DNA of 64,000 bases, taken from NCBI GenBank assembly GCA_963556145.1, contig OY744462.1, forward strand, positions 7,254,001 through 7,318,000. Reading direction: 5' to 3'. Under the pieces are notes generated by a model. It saw nothing but the letters and a program-made list of their open reading frames with translations, had not been told where the DNA came from and made no database searches. This stretch comes from Hygrocybe punicea. Its lineage: Eukaryota; Basidiomycota; Agaricomycetes; Agaricales; Hygrophoraceae. Shown piece after piece: positions 1 through 11,071 of this stretch. Position 1 is the first letter of the stretch; every line of letters starts with the position of its first letter. The translations under genes were made by a program, and so were the position numbers.

Positions 1-853
1 CTTCGGATTCGTCCCCTCCGGTTTCCGTCCACCAACTCGTACCGGACCCGCTCCCATTGTCATCGGATTCTCCAGAAATAGACATTCCGTCCCCGATATT
101 GCCGCCATATTGTCCTCCGTCACCGTCTACTGAGATTCCGTCGACTTTGGTTGAGTATTCCGTACCCGTTCCCATTCCGGACTCCATTCCACCCCTTTTA
201 TTTGATTTTGATTCCGGTTCCAATTCCATTATGTCGACCCCTTTGTTCCCGGTTCCCCTCATCGTTCCCGCTCCCGTATCGTCTCTGGTTCCCTCCTCGC
301 CCACTTGGGGCACTTTGTCGTTTCCGCCCGCTTGGGGCATCCCGTCGTCTTTAGACCCGTCACGCGGCACACCCGTTATATGGGATCGTGTTGGTGTCGG
401 CACTCCGGTTCTCGATTTTATTTTATTCCTCGTTTCCGTCTTCATTCTACTTTGTGATCGCATTCTGGACCTCCGCCCCCTCGACACCTCGCTCGAATAT
501 TTGCAAGAAGTTCTCCGCCTCCGACCTTCTTTCAGAAACTCTTGTGGGGATGTAGACCTGTTTCCGTCTCCTATTTTTGCGTTTTCGTCTTCCGTTCCGC
601 TTTCCGTTCACGCTCCCGGCCTCCACTTATTTATATTTTCGTTTCCGTTTATAGTTTTCCTTGTTTCCCGTTTGTTTCGATCCCATTCCGTGTCCGTTGT
701 ATTCCGGTCCCGCCCTCCACCTCGACCTCCAGATTCTGGCTTATGTAGTTACCCGTTTCTCCCTTTCCGTTATAGATTTTATTATGTACTCATTTTATTT
801 TTATGTACATTGTCCCGCGGTTCGTTTCCCCTCCTTTTCCGTCCATTTCCCTT
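1..853. other. Pyrimidine-rich non-coding stretch beyond the ORF cluster
   Basis: The plus strand is strongly T/C-rich with dense irregular repeats of TTCCG and ATTCCG. No minus-strand frame of useful length continues from the neighbouring ORFs. A plus-strand frame stays open from 57 to 1658, but its translation is a low-complexity Phe/Pro/Ser/Arg run without a recognisable domain, so I read it as a composition effect. This may be the 3' part of the element whose ORFs lie at 854-2745. Confidence 0.4.
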
Positions 854-1429
854 CTACTCCCTTCTCCTTTCGTCGAGTTTTGTGTCGATCATGTCGAGTT
901 GGCCAAAGATATGGGCTTGGTTCGCGCGTAGTTGGTTCAGCTCCTTCGTCCAATGGGTTAGCTTCGAATGGACCTCTGCAACATACTCCGAGAGGCCGTC
1001 CGCGATCGTCGATATCTCCCTTTGCGTTTCCGTCGCCATCTTGCGTACTGCCCGGACGTGGTCGTTGATTCCGGCTCCGATCCACGGGTGCTTGAACGGA
1101 TTTCCTCGTCTCCCTTCGTCCCGCTCCGATTCCGTATCCGGTTCGACGTCGGTCAACGTCCGCTTACTCGTCGACGCCTCTCCGGTCCGCAACCTAGGCT
1201 TCCTCACGGGCTTTGGTATCTTCTTCGCGATGACCTTTCTCTTCGGACTACCCGCCTTCGCCTTCCCTTTCCTTTCCGCTTTTCCGGATCCGGTGGCCGG
1301 TCCCTTCGTCGACAATCCGCAACGTCGTTTAAGTCTTTTGCACCGATCGCACGCGTATCCCTCGATTCCGCGACAAACCGCGTTGGCGGTCACGCACGCA
1401 TCGCATTGCCGGATACGGAACGACTGCAT
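854..1429 (-). CDS. Small protein with N-terminal Zn2Cys6-like cysteine cluster
   Basis: The ORF encodes 191 residues from an ATG at 1429. Residues about 9-37 hold six cysteines spaced C-X2-C-X6-C-X7-C-X2-C-X6-C, followed by a basic run (KRLKRR). That spacing fits the fungal Zn(II)2Cys6 binuclear cluster, although the basic residues here lie between and after the last cysteines rather than in the GAL4 position. The middle is Lys/Arg/Ser-rich and the C-terminal third looks like a coiled coil. The ORF starts 11 nt after the stop of the upstream ORF, which is unusual spacing for a eukaryotic gene and suggests a shared transcript. It resembles gag-like or accessory proteins of repeated fungal elements, but I cannot name the family. 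Confidence 0.5.
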   Translation of the reverse strand: MQSFRIRQCDACVTANAVCRGIEGYACDRCKRLKRRCGLSTKGPATGSGKAERKGKAKAGSPKRKVIAKKIPKPVRKPRLRTGEASTSKRTLTDVEPDTESERDEGRRGNPFKHPWIGAGINDHVRAVRKMATETQREISTIADGLSEYVAEVHSKLTHWTKELNQLRANQAHIFGQLDMIDTKLDERRRE

Positions 1430-1439
1430 GTACTACGGA

Positions 1440-2153
1440 TTAGTTAGGCACCACGGATATACGAGTCCGCGAGATATCACTTACCCCCGGAATCTTTCCC
1501 TTCGGTTCCGCGTCCTCGTTCCCGCTCGCATTCGAGAAATCGTTGCCGCTGTTGTAGTCCCCGTGAACGGTCTTGTCGTCCCGGTTGACCCTCTTATCCC
1601 AGTTGAGCTTTTTGTGTTTGATCGCGTTGAGTGCTTGAAGCCGCTCGTATTTTCGTAGTTGTTGGTTGGACCAGGTGTCCTCCTCGTCCTCGCTTCCATG
1701 ATCGCTGGTTTGTGCAGTCTCCTCCTGGTCCCTTTCCGCGGCTGCATTATCCCTTTTTGCTGCCTCTGCCGCCTTCGCCCTTTCCGCCTCCTCGATCCGC
1801 TTCTCTGCCTCTGCCCTCCTATTCATCTCCTCTTCGTATTGTTGCGATTCCTCCGCCCGTTTCCGCTCGATCCTTTCCGCCTCCTCGACCCGTTGTTTCC
1901 TCGCTTCTGCCCTCCTATTTTCCTCCTCCTTCTCCTCCTGTAAACGTGACGCTTCCTCGACTTCCCAACGCACGGCCTCTTCCCATTCCCGCTTCTTGTA
2001 CTCCTCACGATTCCGCAACCATTCCTCGACCTCGACCACCATCTCTCCGCCCATCGAGAAATCCTTCGGTTCCGTCACGTCGATTCCGTTGTCCCGGATT
2101 TCCGCCACGATTCCTCTGTAGTTCCGCTGCCGGGTATCGTTAGTCCGTGCCAT
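1440..2153 (-). CDS. Glu/Arg-rich coiled-coil protein of an unrecognised repeat
   Basis: This 237-residue ORF starts at an ATG at 2153. Residues about 40-150 are a charged Glu/Arg/Lys/Ala-rich stretch with long helical heptads, a strong coiled-coil candidate. An acidic and Asn-rich tail follows. The start codon lies inside the end of the preceding ORF (14-nt overlap), and the next ORF begins 11 nt after this stop. A structural or gag-like role in a mobile element is an inference from the charge pattern and the packing. No catalytic motif is visible. Confidence 0.5.
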   Translation of the reverse strand: MARTNDTRQRNYRGIVAEIRDNGIDVTEPKDFSMGGEMVVEVEEWLRNREEYKKREWEEAVRWEVEEASRLQEEKEEENRRAEARKQRVEEAERIERKRAEESQQYEEEMNRRAEAEKRIEEAERAKAAEAAKRDNAAAERDQEETAQTSDHGSEDEEDTWSNQQLRKYERLQALNAIKHKKLNWDKRVNRDDKTVHGDYNSGNDFSNASGNEDAEPKGKIPGVSDISRTRISVVPN

Positions 2154-2346
2154 TTACGGGAACGGGAACTCTTACCATGGCCCGTCGTCGTCTCACCACC
2201 CATTGCCGTGCTTCGTTCTCGAATCCGTCGCGTACGATATCGATTCCGGCCGCGTCGACTTCTAGTAACTCGGCTACGGCGCTCTCGAAGTCTTGCCGCG
2301 TTTCCGCATCGAGATTGTTGAGGAAATTGTTGTATTCCGTCGACAT
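2140..2346 (-). CDS. Small ORF overlapping the coiled-coil ORF
   Basis: From the ATG at 2346 the ORF encodes 68 residues. It begins MSTEYNNFLNNLDAETRQDF and ends in an Arg/Val-rich tail. The frame is open further upstream through an Asn/Lys/His/Gln low-complexity run, but only with a non-ATG start, so I use the internal ATG. Its stop (2140-2142) lies 14 nt inside the next ORF. The N-terminal part looks like a short acidic helical domain; the function is unknown. Confidence 0.4.
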   Translation of the reverse strand: MSTEYNNFLNNLDAETRQDFESAVAELLEVDAAGIDIVRDGFENEARQWVVRRRRAMVRVPVPVNGTD

Positions 2347-2499
2347 CTGGTGTTGGTGTTGGTGTTTGTTGGGTTTGTTGGGCTTGTTGAGGATGTTGTC
2401 GAGATTGTTGAAGTCGCGTTGAAAAGTTTTCTTGTTTGTATTTGTTGCCCCATCACGTGACCGTTGTTCCCTTATCCAGCCGTTTCGCTCCACCCTCTT

Positions 2500-2745
2500 T
2501 TAGTAGCTCCGGACCACTGCTTCCTGACGCTTCGATACCCGCCGGCTTCGATCTCGTTCACGTTGTACCATTGTTTCCGCCCGTTTTCGACATCGCTTCC
2601 GCTCATTTACTCCCACGACCCCGGTATCTTTGTTATTTCGTATGGATCGACCAGGGATGGTCTCTATCTGAGTCCTGACCAGATGTAGAGGCTCCGGGCC
2701 CTCTGGACCCGAATCCTCTTCATATCCCACTTCGTCCCCGTCCAT
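2500..2745 (-). CDS. Short charged ORF, first of the cluster
   Basis: This 81-residue ORF from an ATG at 2745 has an acidic N-terminus and an Arg/Glu-rich C-terminus. It is the first of four minus-strand ORFs in the same orientation. Low complexity and shortness make it uncertain; it could be a 5' exon or leader ORF of the same unit. No domain is recognised. Confidence 0.25.
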   Translation of the reverse strand: MDGDEVGYEEDSGPEGPEPLHLVRTQIETIPGRSIRNNKDTGVVGVNERKRCRKRAETMVQRERDRSRRVSKRQEAVVRSY

Positions 2746-4139
2746 TCTTATTCACGTATCATCGATTCCGCCCGTTTCCGGTCTTTTCCGTCGATTCCGC
2801 TCCGGATTCCGCCTCTGGAATCGTTCATACTCAAGATGCGATGTCTCTAACGACCCGGAATCAGTACGTATATAGTTACATATGATATATCTTCGTTTCC
2901 CGTTACTTAGTACATAGCACCATTCCCCCTATACTCCGCTCCACCTCTCTACCATCAGTTACAGCCTTCGCTTGTAGTACATAGTTACTACAGCACAGGA
3001 TCTCTCCCAGTAGTATAAAAGATGTACCCTTATACTACAACATATATATTATCATATCATATATTATCATATCCCATATTATCATATCCCATATTATCAT
3101 ATCCCATATTATCATATCCCACCATATCATATTACATCCTATCGTATTGCATCCCTTCAGTTCTACTTCTTAGTCCTCGCTTCGTATCATCTCATTAGTC
3201 TTCGTACTCCACTCCCTTCACTTCCCCTCTGATCCAGAACCCTGGATTCGGGTTGGATTGACTAGACTATAGACAATAAACTCCTCTGATCACTTCTTAG
3301 CTGATCACCCTTTCCGTAGATTCCCATTCGGGTCTACAACCACACTCGCCGTCACATCGCACTGCTGGGCAAATCTCCAGATTTTTGTTCACTGACGTCC
3401 TTATATGTACCAAATGATTAAGTTTGCCTCTGAAGTTTACCGGATAGAGCATGAGAATAGTAGAATAGAACGGTATTAATGGATGTCACAAAAATGTCAC
3501 AGCTGGAGCTCATTAAGACACAGCATTCACACACACCTCATCGTCTCTGCTGCTGCCTGCCTTTCCCATTCTTCTTGGTTGCATCATGCATCAAGTTTTT
3601 TTTACATCATTTGACTTTGTGTGATAGACCATGGCCTAAATGAGTATTGGTGAGCCGTTAGAGTGGCCAAGAAGTCGAAGATCTTGAAGTGTTGTGTCAC
3701 ATGTCACTCCTACTCTGAAGGCCATCAGATTCAGTGCTCATTTGGCTCCTTCAATTTCGCCCAAAATCCTTCATGATATAGACATGATTGATAGCTGATA
3801 TAGTGTACTTTTACCATATGTATTCACTTTAGCCCTAAGATTGCTGTAACTGACACTAGAATCCAGATAAAAGTTGTTGCAACTCAAAATCAGCCCATTT
3901 TTGATGTAATCAGCCTTCTACTTGGGAAATGGCTGAGCGGATTCCCACCAAAGTTGGTCAGCGCCTGGATTATATAGATGAGATGCTGAGAAATGAATTT
4001 GGTCCAAATCTGCATCAAATTGAAGCCTCTGGAACATTTTGTCTCAAGGATTGCACATGTCTCAAGGAGTGCTAGATGCCTGTACTTAAGCACCAAGCTG
4101 AACCTTTTCTAGTCCAGTTGATGACTTTGCAAGCATGTG
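2746..4139. other. Non-coding region with minisatellite and AT-rich stretches
   Basis: No coding frame is supportable. The stretch holds a TATA-like AGTATAAAAG near 3015, an AT-rich minisatellite (3061-3120), an AATAAA near 3270, and further decayed sequence to about 4,140. Parts could be a solo LTR or the 5' region of the ORF cluster to the left, but no repeat ends were found. Confidence 0.4.
3061..3120. repeat. 15-bp minisatellite, four exact copies
   Basis: The unit ATATTATCATATCCC repeats four times head to tail without change. Degenerate half-units (TATTATCATATCAT) precede it and CATATC variants follow. Confidence 0.9.
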
Positions 4140-4399
4140 CTTGTATTGGAATATATAGTTGCAGTGGTTGTTGACCACTAAGTTATTTTGTGTGGAATGA
4201 ATTATATTTGCCTCTCTCTGAGAGGTCTTTTATACTACTAGCTAAATCTACTAGAAGTTTCTTGCGGTGAGTAGAATACATGCTGTGCTTCAGCATTATT
4301 CATTGGACAGGTATTCATTGGACAGGTGGGTTTGAGTTCTGGGTCATGTGATACAGATTACTAATCCTTTCCACGACTATTTGGCCACTATTCCCTACA
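4140..4399 (-). repeat. 3' LTR of the copia element (end approximate)
   Basis: On the minus strand the pol frame runs into a polypurine tract (AAGGGGGAG, within 4400-4409) followed by TG at 4399-4398, the standard PPT/LTR arrangement of Ty1/copia elements. A TATA-like GTAGTATAAAAGA lies about 165 bp inside (4226-4238), as expected of a U3 promoter. The last codons of pol lie within the LTR start. The far end is a guess, because no second LTR remains for comparison. Confidence 0.5.
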
Positions 4400-7049
4400 C
4401 TCCCCCTTGGTTGAATACTCTTCGACTCGTTCCGGGTCGTGGTAAACATCGTCCATGTATTCTGTTACGTGTTCCGCTCTTTCCAGTTCCTTTCTGGTCA
4501 ATAGACCAAGTTTGGCTGTGAACTTTGCGTGAAGTGGGCGAGGTAACCCTTTTGTAAATATGTCCGCTAGATTTTCTTCTGAAGGAATATACGTGACTTT
4601 GAGAATACCAGACACGATGTGATCTCATAGGAAATGTAGATTGATATCTATGTGCTTCGTCCGCATGTGGAATTCCGGGTTGTGCGATATAGCAATCATG
4701 GCCTGATTGTCGGATCGTAAAATCAATGTTTTGTCCGACCGTAGGTCCAATTCCTTCTATAAGTTTCTATGCCAGATTAGCTGTTTTTTGGCATGAGTAG
4801 CGATGACATATTCCACTTTGGCCATTGACAATGCAATCGTGCTTTGCTTCTTCGAGCTCCAAGCTACAGCTCCCCCTGCAATTGTGAACACATATCCGCT
4901 AATGGCTTTCCAGTGCGGGTTGGATCCCCAATCGGCATTGATGTAATGAACGGTTTCCATCGTAATCTGTTGGTCCTTTTCGCCGTACGTTAGTTCATAA
5001 TCCATCATTCCTTTTAGATAGTGGAATATCCTTTTAAGTGCTGTCCGTTCCAGACTCGGGTTCTGTGTGAATTGCGCAACGGTTACAGTTGCATACATGA
5101 TATCGGGTCTTGTTGCGTGCGCAGCATACAAGAGCTCTCCGACTTGTGTCGCATACTCGATCGAGGTGCGTTTCCGCTCGTTCTCGTCAGATTCGGTTTC
5201 ATTTATTCATAGGACCACATTCTGGTCCATCGGGGTTGATACTGGCTTGGCATCCTTCATTCCAGCCTTCGTGAGGATCTTCCGGATATAGCGGCTTTGT
5301 GATAGGGTGACTTTCCATTGTTGGCGGTCTCGTTTGATATGGATTCCGACCAGTAATGTTGGCTTTCCGATGACCGTTACCGTGTATTTTTCCTTCAGCT
5401 GGTTGATTACCTGCTGATTCATTGCTCAGTTGTTTGTGTAAGCTGTGAGGTCATCAACCCATACGAGTACGATGGAAAAGTTTTCACCTTCCTGATAGTA
5501 GTACGCGCAGTAGTCGGTCCGCAATCTCATATAACGAAATTCCTTCATTGTGTTATCGAAATCCGTGTTCCATACATTTCCGGCTTGCCTGAGACCATAT
5601 ATAGGGCATATGAGGCGGCAAACCCATCTGGTTCCATCCTCAAATTCCACTGGCTGCTTCATGTACAGCTCCTCCTTCACCCATCCGTTAAGGTATGCAC
5701 CTTTGATATCCATCTGCTGGATATCCCAATCCTTGACTGCGGAATATGCGAGCAACATCCGTAACATCTCAAACTGCATCACAGGAGCGAATGTTCCGGT
5801 TTCGCTGAAATCCACTCCGGGCTTCTGTGAGAACCCCTGGGCTACTAACCAGGCCTTGTGCCTAGCGATTGCGCCCATCTCATCACGTTTCCGGTGGAAA
5901 ACCCACTTGCTTCCGATGGCTTCCTGCTGTAGTAGATGTGCCTGGGCTGTCACGTGCCCAGTTCCCATGGTTGACCTTAGTCAGTAGGCTTCCCGATGTA
6001 GTAGACAGTCTCATCCTTCAACATCCAGACTGTTTCCACTCGATTCCTGTGTGAGCACCCTGAGAGGTCCCTCAGGACCTCTCCACCGCCCCTCTGGTAA
6101 GTCTACGAGTTTCCAAACACCCATTTCTTGTAGCTGATCAAATTCCTCTTTCATCGCTACCTTCCAGTTCTCCCAATCTATGGCTTCCCTGGCTTCCCTT
6201 AAATCCCATGGGTCCTTGTCGGTGAGACTGCTATCCTGCTGCATTGTGCTCAAGAACATGTAGGCTATGGTTGTTTCCACACTGACTTTTTCCTTTTGTT
6301 TTGCTGTGGATGATTCTGTTGGTCTCCGTACATCAAGCAGTTCACGTATCTCACGTTGTGTCGGTTGTGCACATGGGTTGTTTAACTGTTGGTAGTCATG
6401 GTCGACTCCTCAGGTTGCTCTCAGTGGGTATGTTATTTTGTTTTCTGGTCTGCGAATGGCCCTTTCCGGTGCCATTACCGTGGGTTCTGGTGATTCTGTT
6501 GCGGGTTCCAGTGGTTCCGGAGTTTGCGAGTCATCGGATTCACTCTGCTCCCCCTTGAATTGCAAACCCGGTAAGTCGGATACAATCTGGACTTCCTGCA
6601 ATGCCCCATCCTCATGAAATGCAACATTCTGTGACATTTTAACAGTCCACATTGTGGCATCATAGTATTGGATAGCCTTCTGTGACTCCACAAATCCTAC
6701 GAACTTCATCTTAGCTGATCGTGGTGCCAGCTTTGATCTCTTTCCGCCTTTATATATGACCCAAACATCGCATCTGAACTCCTAGAAATGTGATACATCT
6801 GGCTTCTTGCCAGTCCAGGCTTCATGCGGAGTCATTCTGTCTACAGCCTTGGTGGGGGATTGGTTTTGAATGTATGCCACATGTGCAACAGCTTCCAGCC
6901 AAAGGAATGTGGGCAGGTTTTTAGTGATCAACATTGTGCGGGCGAACTCCAGTAACGTGTGATTAAATCTTTCCGCCGTTCCATGTTGCAAGGGTGAGTA
7001 AGGGGCCGTTGTTTCAATGACAATTCCCTTCTCTGCTGCCCACATCGTC
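4388..7049 (-). pseudogene. Ty1/copia retrotransposon pol, truncated and nonsense-riddled
   Basis: A single minus-strand frame carries, in order, the C-terminal half of the integrase core (EKGIVIETTAPYSPLQHGTA), the integrase tail, reverse transcriptase (QMDIKGAYLNG; the YVDD box reads WVDD) and RNase H (SGYVF, WSSKKQ, ending with IPSEENLADIFTK). At least seven in-frame stops interrupt it (4757, 5207, 5426, 5981, 6011, 6410, 6782; five TGA, two TAG), yet I see no frameshift: all segments stay in one frame. The 5' part (gag, protease, zinc-binding and first integrase residues) is missing. The element ends abruptly at about 7,050 against a copied host gene fragment. It cannot be active as it stands. 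Confidence 0.9.
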
Positions 7050-7438
7050 AGGTGGAAACAAGGCCACCAAGTCACCCGCCACAGAACTGTTGTAGTAAAA
7101 GAGAACAGGTTTGCACTGAGTGATCAAAAGTGGAATAATGATGTCAAAGCCATGCGAAGGATTGCCGATTTGAAAACCTTGTGTTGGTCGAGGGAAATCC
7201 GTGGTTTGTCCCAGCGCAGTGAAGACGATGGCCAACACAACCAGAGCCATCATCAGCATTGGATCCATCGTTATCACTTTACGGAGAAAACCCCATTCTC
7301 ATGTCAGTACATGTCACTCTTGTGTTGGCCACACTCCCGGGCCAATCTGCCCTGATACGAAATCCTCATTTGACACTACATATTGTTTGGACAACATTTC
7401 GACCAGGACACAACACATCCCACATTCTAATACAACTT
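7050..7438 (-). pseudogene. Duplicated 5' end of the host membrane-protein gene
   Basis: The minus strand encodes a signal peptide and about 60 further residues (GQTTDFPRPTQGFQIGNPSH) matching the start of the gene at 35160-36809, roughly three-quarters identical at protein level. The similarity includes the region upstream of the start codon, for example CCACACTCCCGGGCCAAT and a CTTGAAGT end near 7438, so promoter and first exon were copied together. The copy is cut at about 7,050 by the truncated copia element. Confidence 0.85.
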
Positions 7439-7440
7439 GA

Positions 7441-7776
7441 AGTCCTCGACAGCTACTCACACCTCTCTTCAAGTAGTCAACAAGGACAGCAGGAACATGC
7501 ATAATGGCCATCATAGGAGGTGCAGACGATGTCGAGGCTTGCCACAGTCCCTAGGCAAGTCATACCGACGAGCTTCATACCCCATAGACTTACCGACTCT
7601 GATGCAGATGTCCCCGGACGACACTGTGGGCCTGAAGCCAACCCAGAAGGACTACAAGTATCAAGGCAAGCATTCTTTAAATCGTACTCACTCATTCCAC
7701 TGGCTAGTACTGTCACGTCTTTCAAGTTATTGCACTCCAATTCTTCACCCTCTGAGTCCGCATCACCCCCACGCAT
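7441..7776 (-). pseudogene. Fragment of an unrecognised spliced gene
   Basis: From an ATG at 7776 the frame reads as acidic, Ser-rich sequence. A good splice pair (GTAAGT donor near 7592, CCTAG acceptor near 7545) joins it to a second exon ending with a hydrophobic segment (MMAIMHVPAVLVDYLKR). A further GTGAGT donor follows, but downstream sequence switches to the duplicated gene fragment at 7438, so the gene is cut. No family is recognised. Confidence 0.35.
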
Positions 7777-7872
7777 ACCTGTCTTGACCGTCGCATCAGA
7801 CAGAACCGCAAAATACTACCCAAATCCATGCCTTGGCCTCCATATACACGTCTCACACATGTTCCTCAATTA

Positions 7873-8188
7873 GGGAAATGCAGGGATAAGGGTAAATCCT
7901 TTTCCGCAGGTATCCGTACTCTTAAGAGTACGAGTACGGATACAGATTCTCGTATCCGTGGGCTTCAAAATGAGCCGGAGATCATCCAAAACGGTCAAGA
8001 ATTGACTGAGATAGAGACTAAACATTGATTGGACTCTATCTCAGTCAATTCTTGACCGTTTCAGGTGATCTCCGGCTCATTTTGATCACGAATCCGTGGG
8101 TAAAATCCGTGGATATTGCATCCGTATCTGTGGGGAGTACGAGTACGGATACAGACAAATGTATCCTGGGATTACCCCTGCATTTCCC
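7873..8188. mobile_element. 316-bp palindromic MITE flanked by TA (copy 1)
   Basis: The ends are near-perfect inverted repeats (GGGAAATGCAGGGATAA and its complement), and the centre is a long palindrome around TCAAGAATTGACTGAGATAG. TA dinucleotides flank both ends (7871-7872, 8189-8190), the target-duplication type of IS630/Tc1/mariner elements. A second copy of identical length lies inverted at 50996-51311 and differs at only four positions. No coding capacity. Confidence 0.9.
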
Positions 8189-8190
8189 TA

Positions 8191-8992
8191 TCCTCAATGG
8201 ATGCCATGGAGAGCTAGGGTTTTGTCAATAAACAACCAGGAGAGGCAAGATTACATGGGAATGAGAGGATGCATCACAAGAAACTTGAAATCAGGTCCCC
8301 TATAATCAGGTATTTCTTCGCCATACTCTCCTTGTGATCATGATTATAAGGTAACGGTGACAACGACAGCTTTGAGATCTGAGCGCTCATTATTCTCCCA
8401 CCTTCACATCCTGCGTGCCTCTGCACACCTCTTCATATGTCTCTCATAATTTACACCTACCAAAATTCCCTGATGCCACTTCCACATCCAAGGCCTTTAC
8501 CATGGTCCCAGGCCAGTTGTACAGGTGCAGATCAGCTTGCTCGCATATACGCAGCACCAAACAGTCTTGTAGAGGACATCATATTGGACTGGGGTATGGA
8601 CGTCAGCATGGAGGTCAGCCACAAACAAAATCTTTGAAAGACGAGAACAAAACAGACAGACGCTTTTCCCGACAGTAATAGTACTAGAGGAAAAGGCCAA
8701 TGAACGTACCATGTGTTCCTCTTCTCTGCAAGGCATGTAAATAATTCGCAACTGATGTTGGTGTGCAGCTCTTCATTTTTGACATTCTACGCAGACGAGG
8801 TTCATGGCCGTGAGATTTTCAGTGATCATAATGAAGATGGATGTTTTTGATGGCTAGTGGAGTGATGTAAGACATGATCAAGGCAAGACATTTCACTCCT
8901 CAATGTAAATCTCAATTTTTATTCTTTAGCAGTCGAGAACAAGGAGTCGGGTGTGGTTTTTAATTTGAAAAAGTGGTGGAATGTAATCGCAG
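8191..8992. other. No supportable gene
   Basis: Only short overlapping frames on both strands, with no domain or splice structure that I can defend. The sequence is probably the 3' flank of the gene at 8993-12097 plus decayed repeats. Confidence 0.3.
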
Positions 8993-9374
8993 TTATGTTT
9001 TTTGTTTCTTTTTACCTTTTGTGTCATCGACAATGTCAAAGGGGTCTTTTTTTAAAAGCCTCTTTTTGGTGGAAGACTTGGAGCCATGTGTGGGAGGCAG
9101 GATGACGTGAAGGGTGGCGATGTCAGCTACGAAAACATTGCGACTGGGGCAGCCTTTTTCCCTCACTAAGTATTTTTGGAGGGTGAATCGGGCGACGACT
9201 GTGGCGCCTCTTAATGTTTCAACATATTCCCTTGGTCCAATGAGGTCGCCTTCAACGTTAAAAGCGGGAAGTGGCTTGACGATATAGAGGCCATCCATCT
9301 CTTCCAAGGCGGTTTGTGCTTTGTCACTCTCTACAGGCCAGTCACGATGTAGATGCGGGTTCTTGGTGGCTTCG

Positions 9375-10260
9375 GAACTATATAAAGAAATAAATAAAGA
9401 TCCTAACCTGTGGGTGTCAGCGTAGAAGTGACTGGATAAATCAGTGTCGGGAATAGTAGTAAAAGGAAGGGAATGTTAGTAAAATATCAAGCCGCCGCAT
9501 AAAACTGGACTAATAACGACGAATCCAGCGATAAACGGAGTGAAAACGGACAAATAATAAAGAACCCGACGATGCCGACGATGTCGGGTATGGCGGGTCG
9601 GGTCGGGTCGGGTTGGAAACAATGAACGAATATATGGAAACAACGATAAAGACGATGAAGTGGACTATAAAAAGCTAAGGGTCTACATGGACGAGCATTT
9701 GAAGGGATTAAAAGGCGATTCTGACTAAAGGGAAACGGGGACTAAGGGTATCTTATTTTGTACGGTCGTCAGGGACCGTTTTTATAGTACAGGAAACAGT
9801 AATCTACTTTCGGACATGTCTACTTCGGCCGATGGTAAGCTACAAAGAAAGGTTGGAATGGGGATGTGGAAAGGGGGGTTGCAAAGCAATGAAGACAGGA
9901 AATGGAGGGGAAAACGAATATGCAAGGAAAAGATCTAGAAAGTCCTACATATCTCCGAAAGGACGAGGGGATGCATAAATAAAGTAAATCCGAAGTCGGG
10001 GATTGAGTCCGAAGAGATCCATCTCCTGGAATTGGAACTCCGAGGCGTTTGAGGCTGCCAGATTTAGCCCAAAAGCAGCCGTCACAAAGTGGCATGTGTC
10101 GGGTTACATCGGTCACGTCGGGTCACGTCGGGTCACATCACGTCGGGTTACATCGGGTTCGAATGCAAGTCGAATGGTGGCAATGGGTTGGTCCGGATTC
10201 GTGATATATTGATGATACGGACTCAGAGGGACGTCGACCCTCTACAACGAAGTTTTATTT
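9375..10260. other. Probable inserted non-coding element with CGGGT repeats
   Basis: CGGGTCGGGTCGGGT repeats near 9595-9615 and GTCGGGT/GGGTTAC repeats at 10095-10165 border an otherwise non-coding stretch lying between two exons of the gene above. Short subterminal repeats at both ends recall the hAT-like elements in this window, but I could not find matching terminal repeats or a target duplication. Confidence 0.3.
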
Positions 10261-11071
10261 CATCGGCTAGATAGTCTGCGCACACAGGGAGAAGTTGGAA
10301 TTGAGTGATAGAAGGGGAATAGCACTCACTTTGGTTTTCGGGTTCAATGTCATCATTAGGAGCCATGGATCCTCTCTACGAGTTGATAAAAGAAAAAGAG
10401 GAGGGGAAAAGTCGTATGTGCTTACATGAAATGGTTGATGTCGAAATCTGATTTTGATCATAGCTCCTTCACCCTCTTTAATAATTCCTTCGAAGATGGA
10501 TCCGGGATTTTTCACAGCAGTCATCAGTTTTCAGATGGTAGTTATAGTGGTGTTGAAATCTTGGATGTGTCGTGACATGTTAATAGGTCCTCCGGTGCAT
10601 GTCAGTTTAATGTCGGCAAACCTTTTGGCACTGCCAACGTTTCCTCGCCACATGGCATCCGGCATCAACCAAAAGTTGTCTTCTGTGATCTGGACGAGGA
10701 GGGATAGTTCGACTGAGTTTCCGGCTTCACCTCCCATCATTGGCAAAATAGGGGTGGATGGTCTTTGTATTGGTGGATATCATGAGTTACTAGATGCAAA
10801 GTACGACTGTCTCTCATCCAACGAAGCGTTCTGGCAGTGTCAGGGTTGCCTAAATAGTTCCCTGATGCAATGAGGGTAGTGCGCCAGGGCTCAAGTTTAT
10901 GCTCTTGTAACTCGGTGGAGCTGTAGGCCACAGAGGGAGGGATACAATGTACTCTAATGCTGTTGAGGTGGTCAGTGAGTGTATACATGATTGGTGTGGG
11001 AAGATATACAAACTTCGCTTGATTAGAGTCTCTGGCCAAGGGATCTGCAAATTCAGCGGCGACATCACGAG

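Noticed and set aside
57..1658. Plus-strand open frame of 533 codons
   Set aside because: It begins with a non-ATG codon, has low-complexity Phe/Pro/Ser/Arg composition and lies on a T/C-rich strand where stops are rare. The minus-strand ORFs opposite it have cysteine-cluster and coiled-coil structure.
2990..3290. LTR promoter and polyadenylation pair (AGTATAAAAG, AATAAA)
   Set aside because: No second copy, no terminal TG/CA pair and no adjacent polypurine tract or primer-binding site was found.
7017..7355. Plus-strand ORF across the copia/host-gene junction
   Set aside because: It is antisense to two recognisable coding remnants and crosses their junction.
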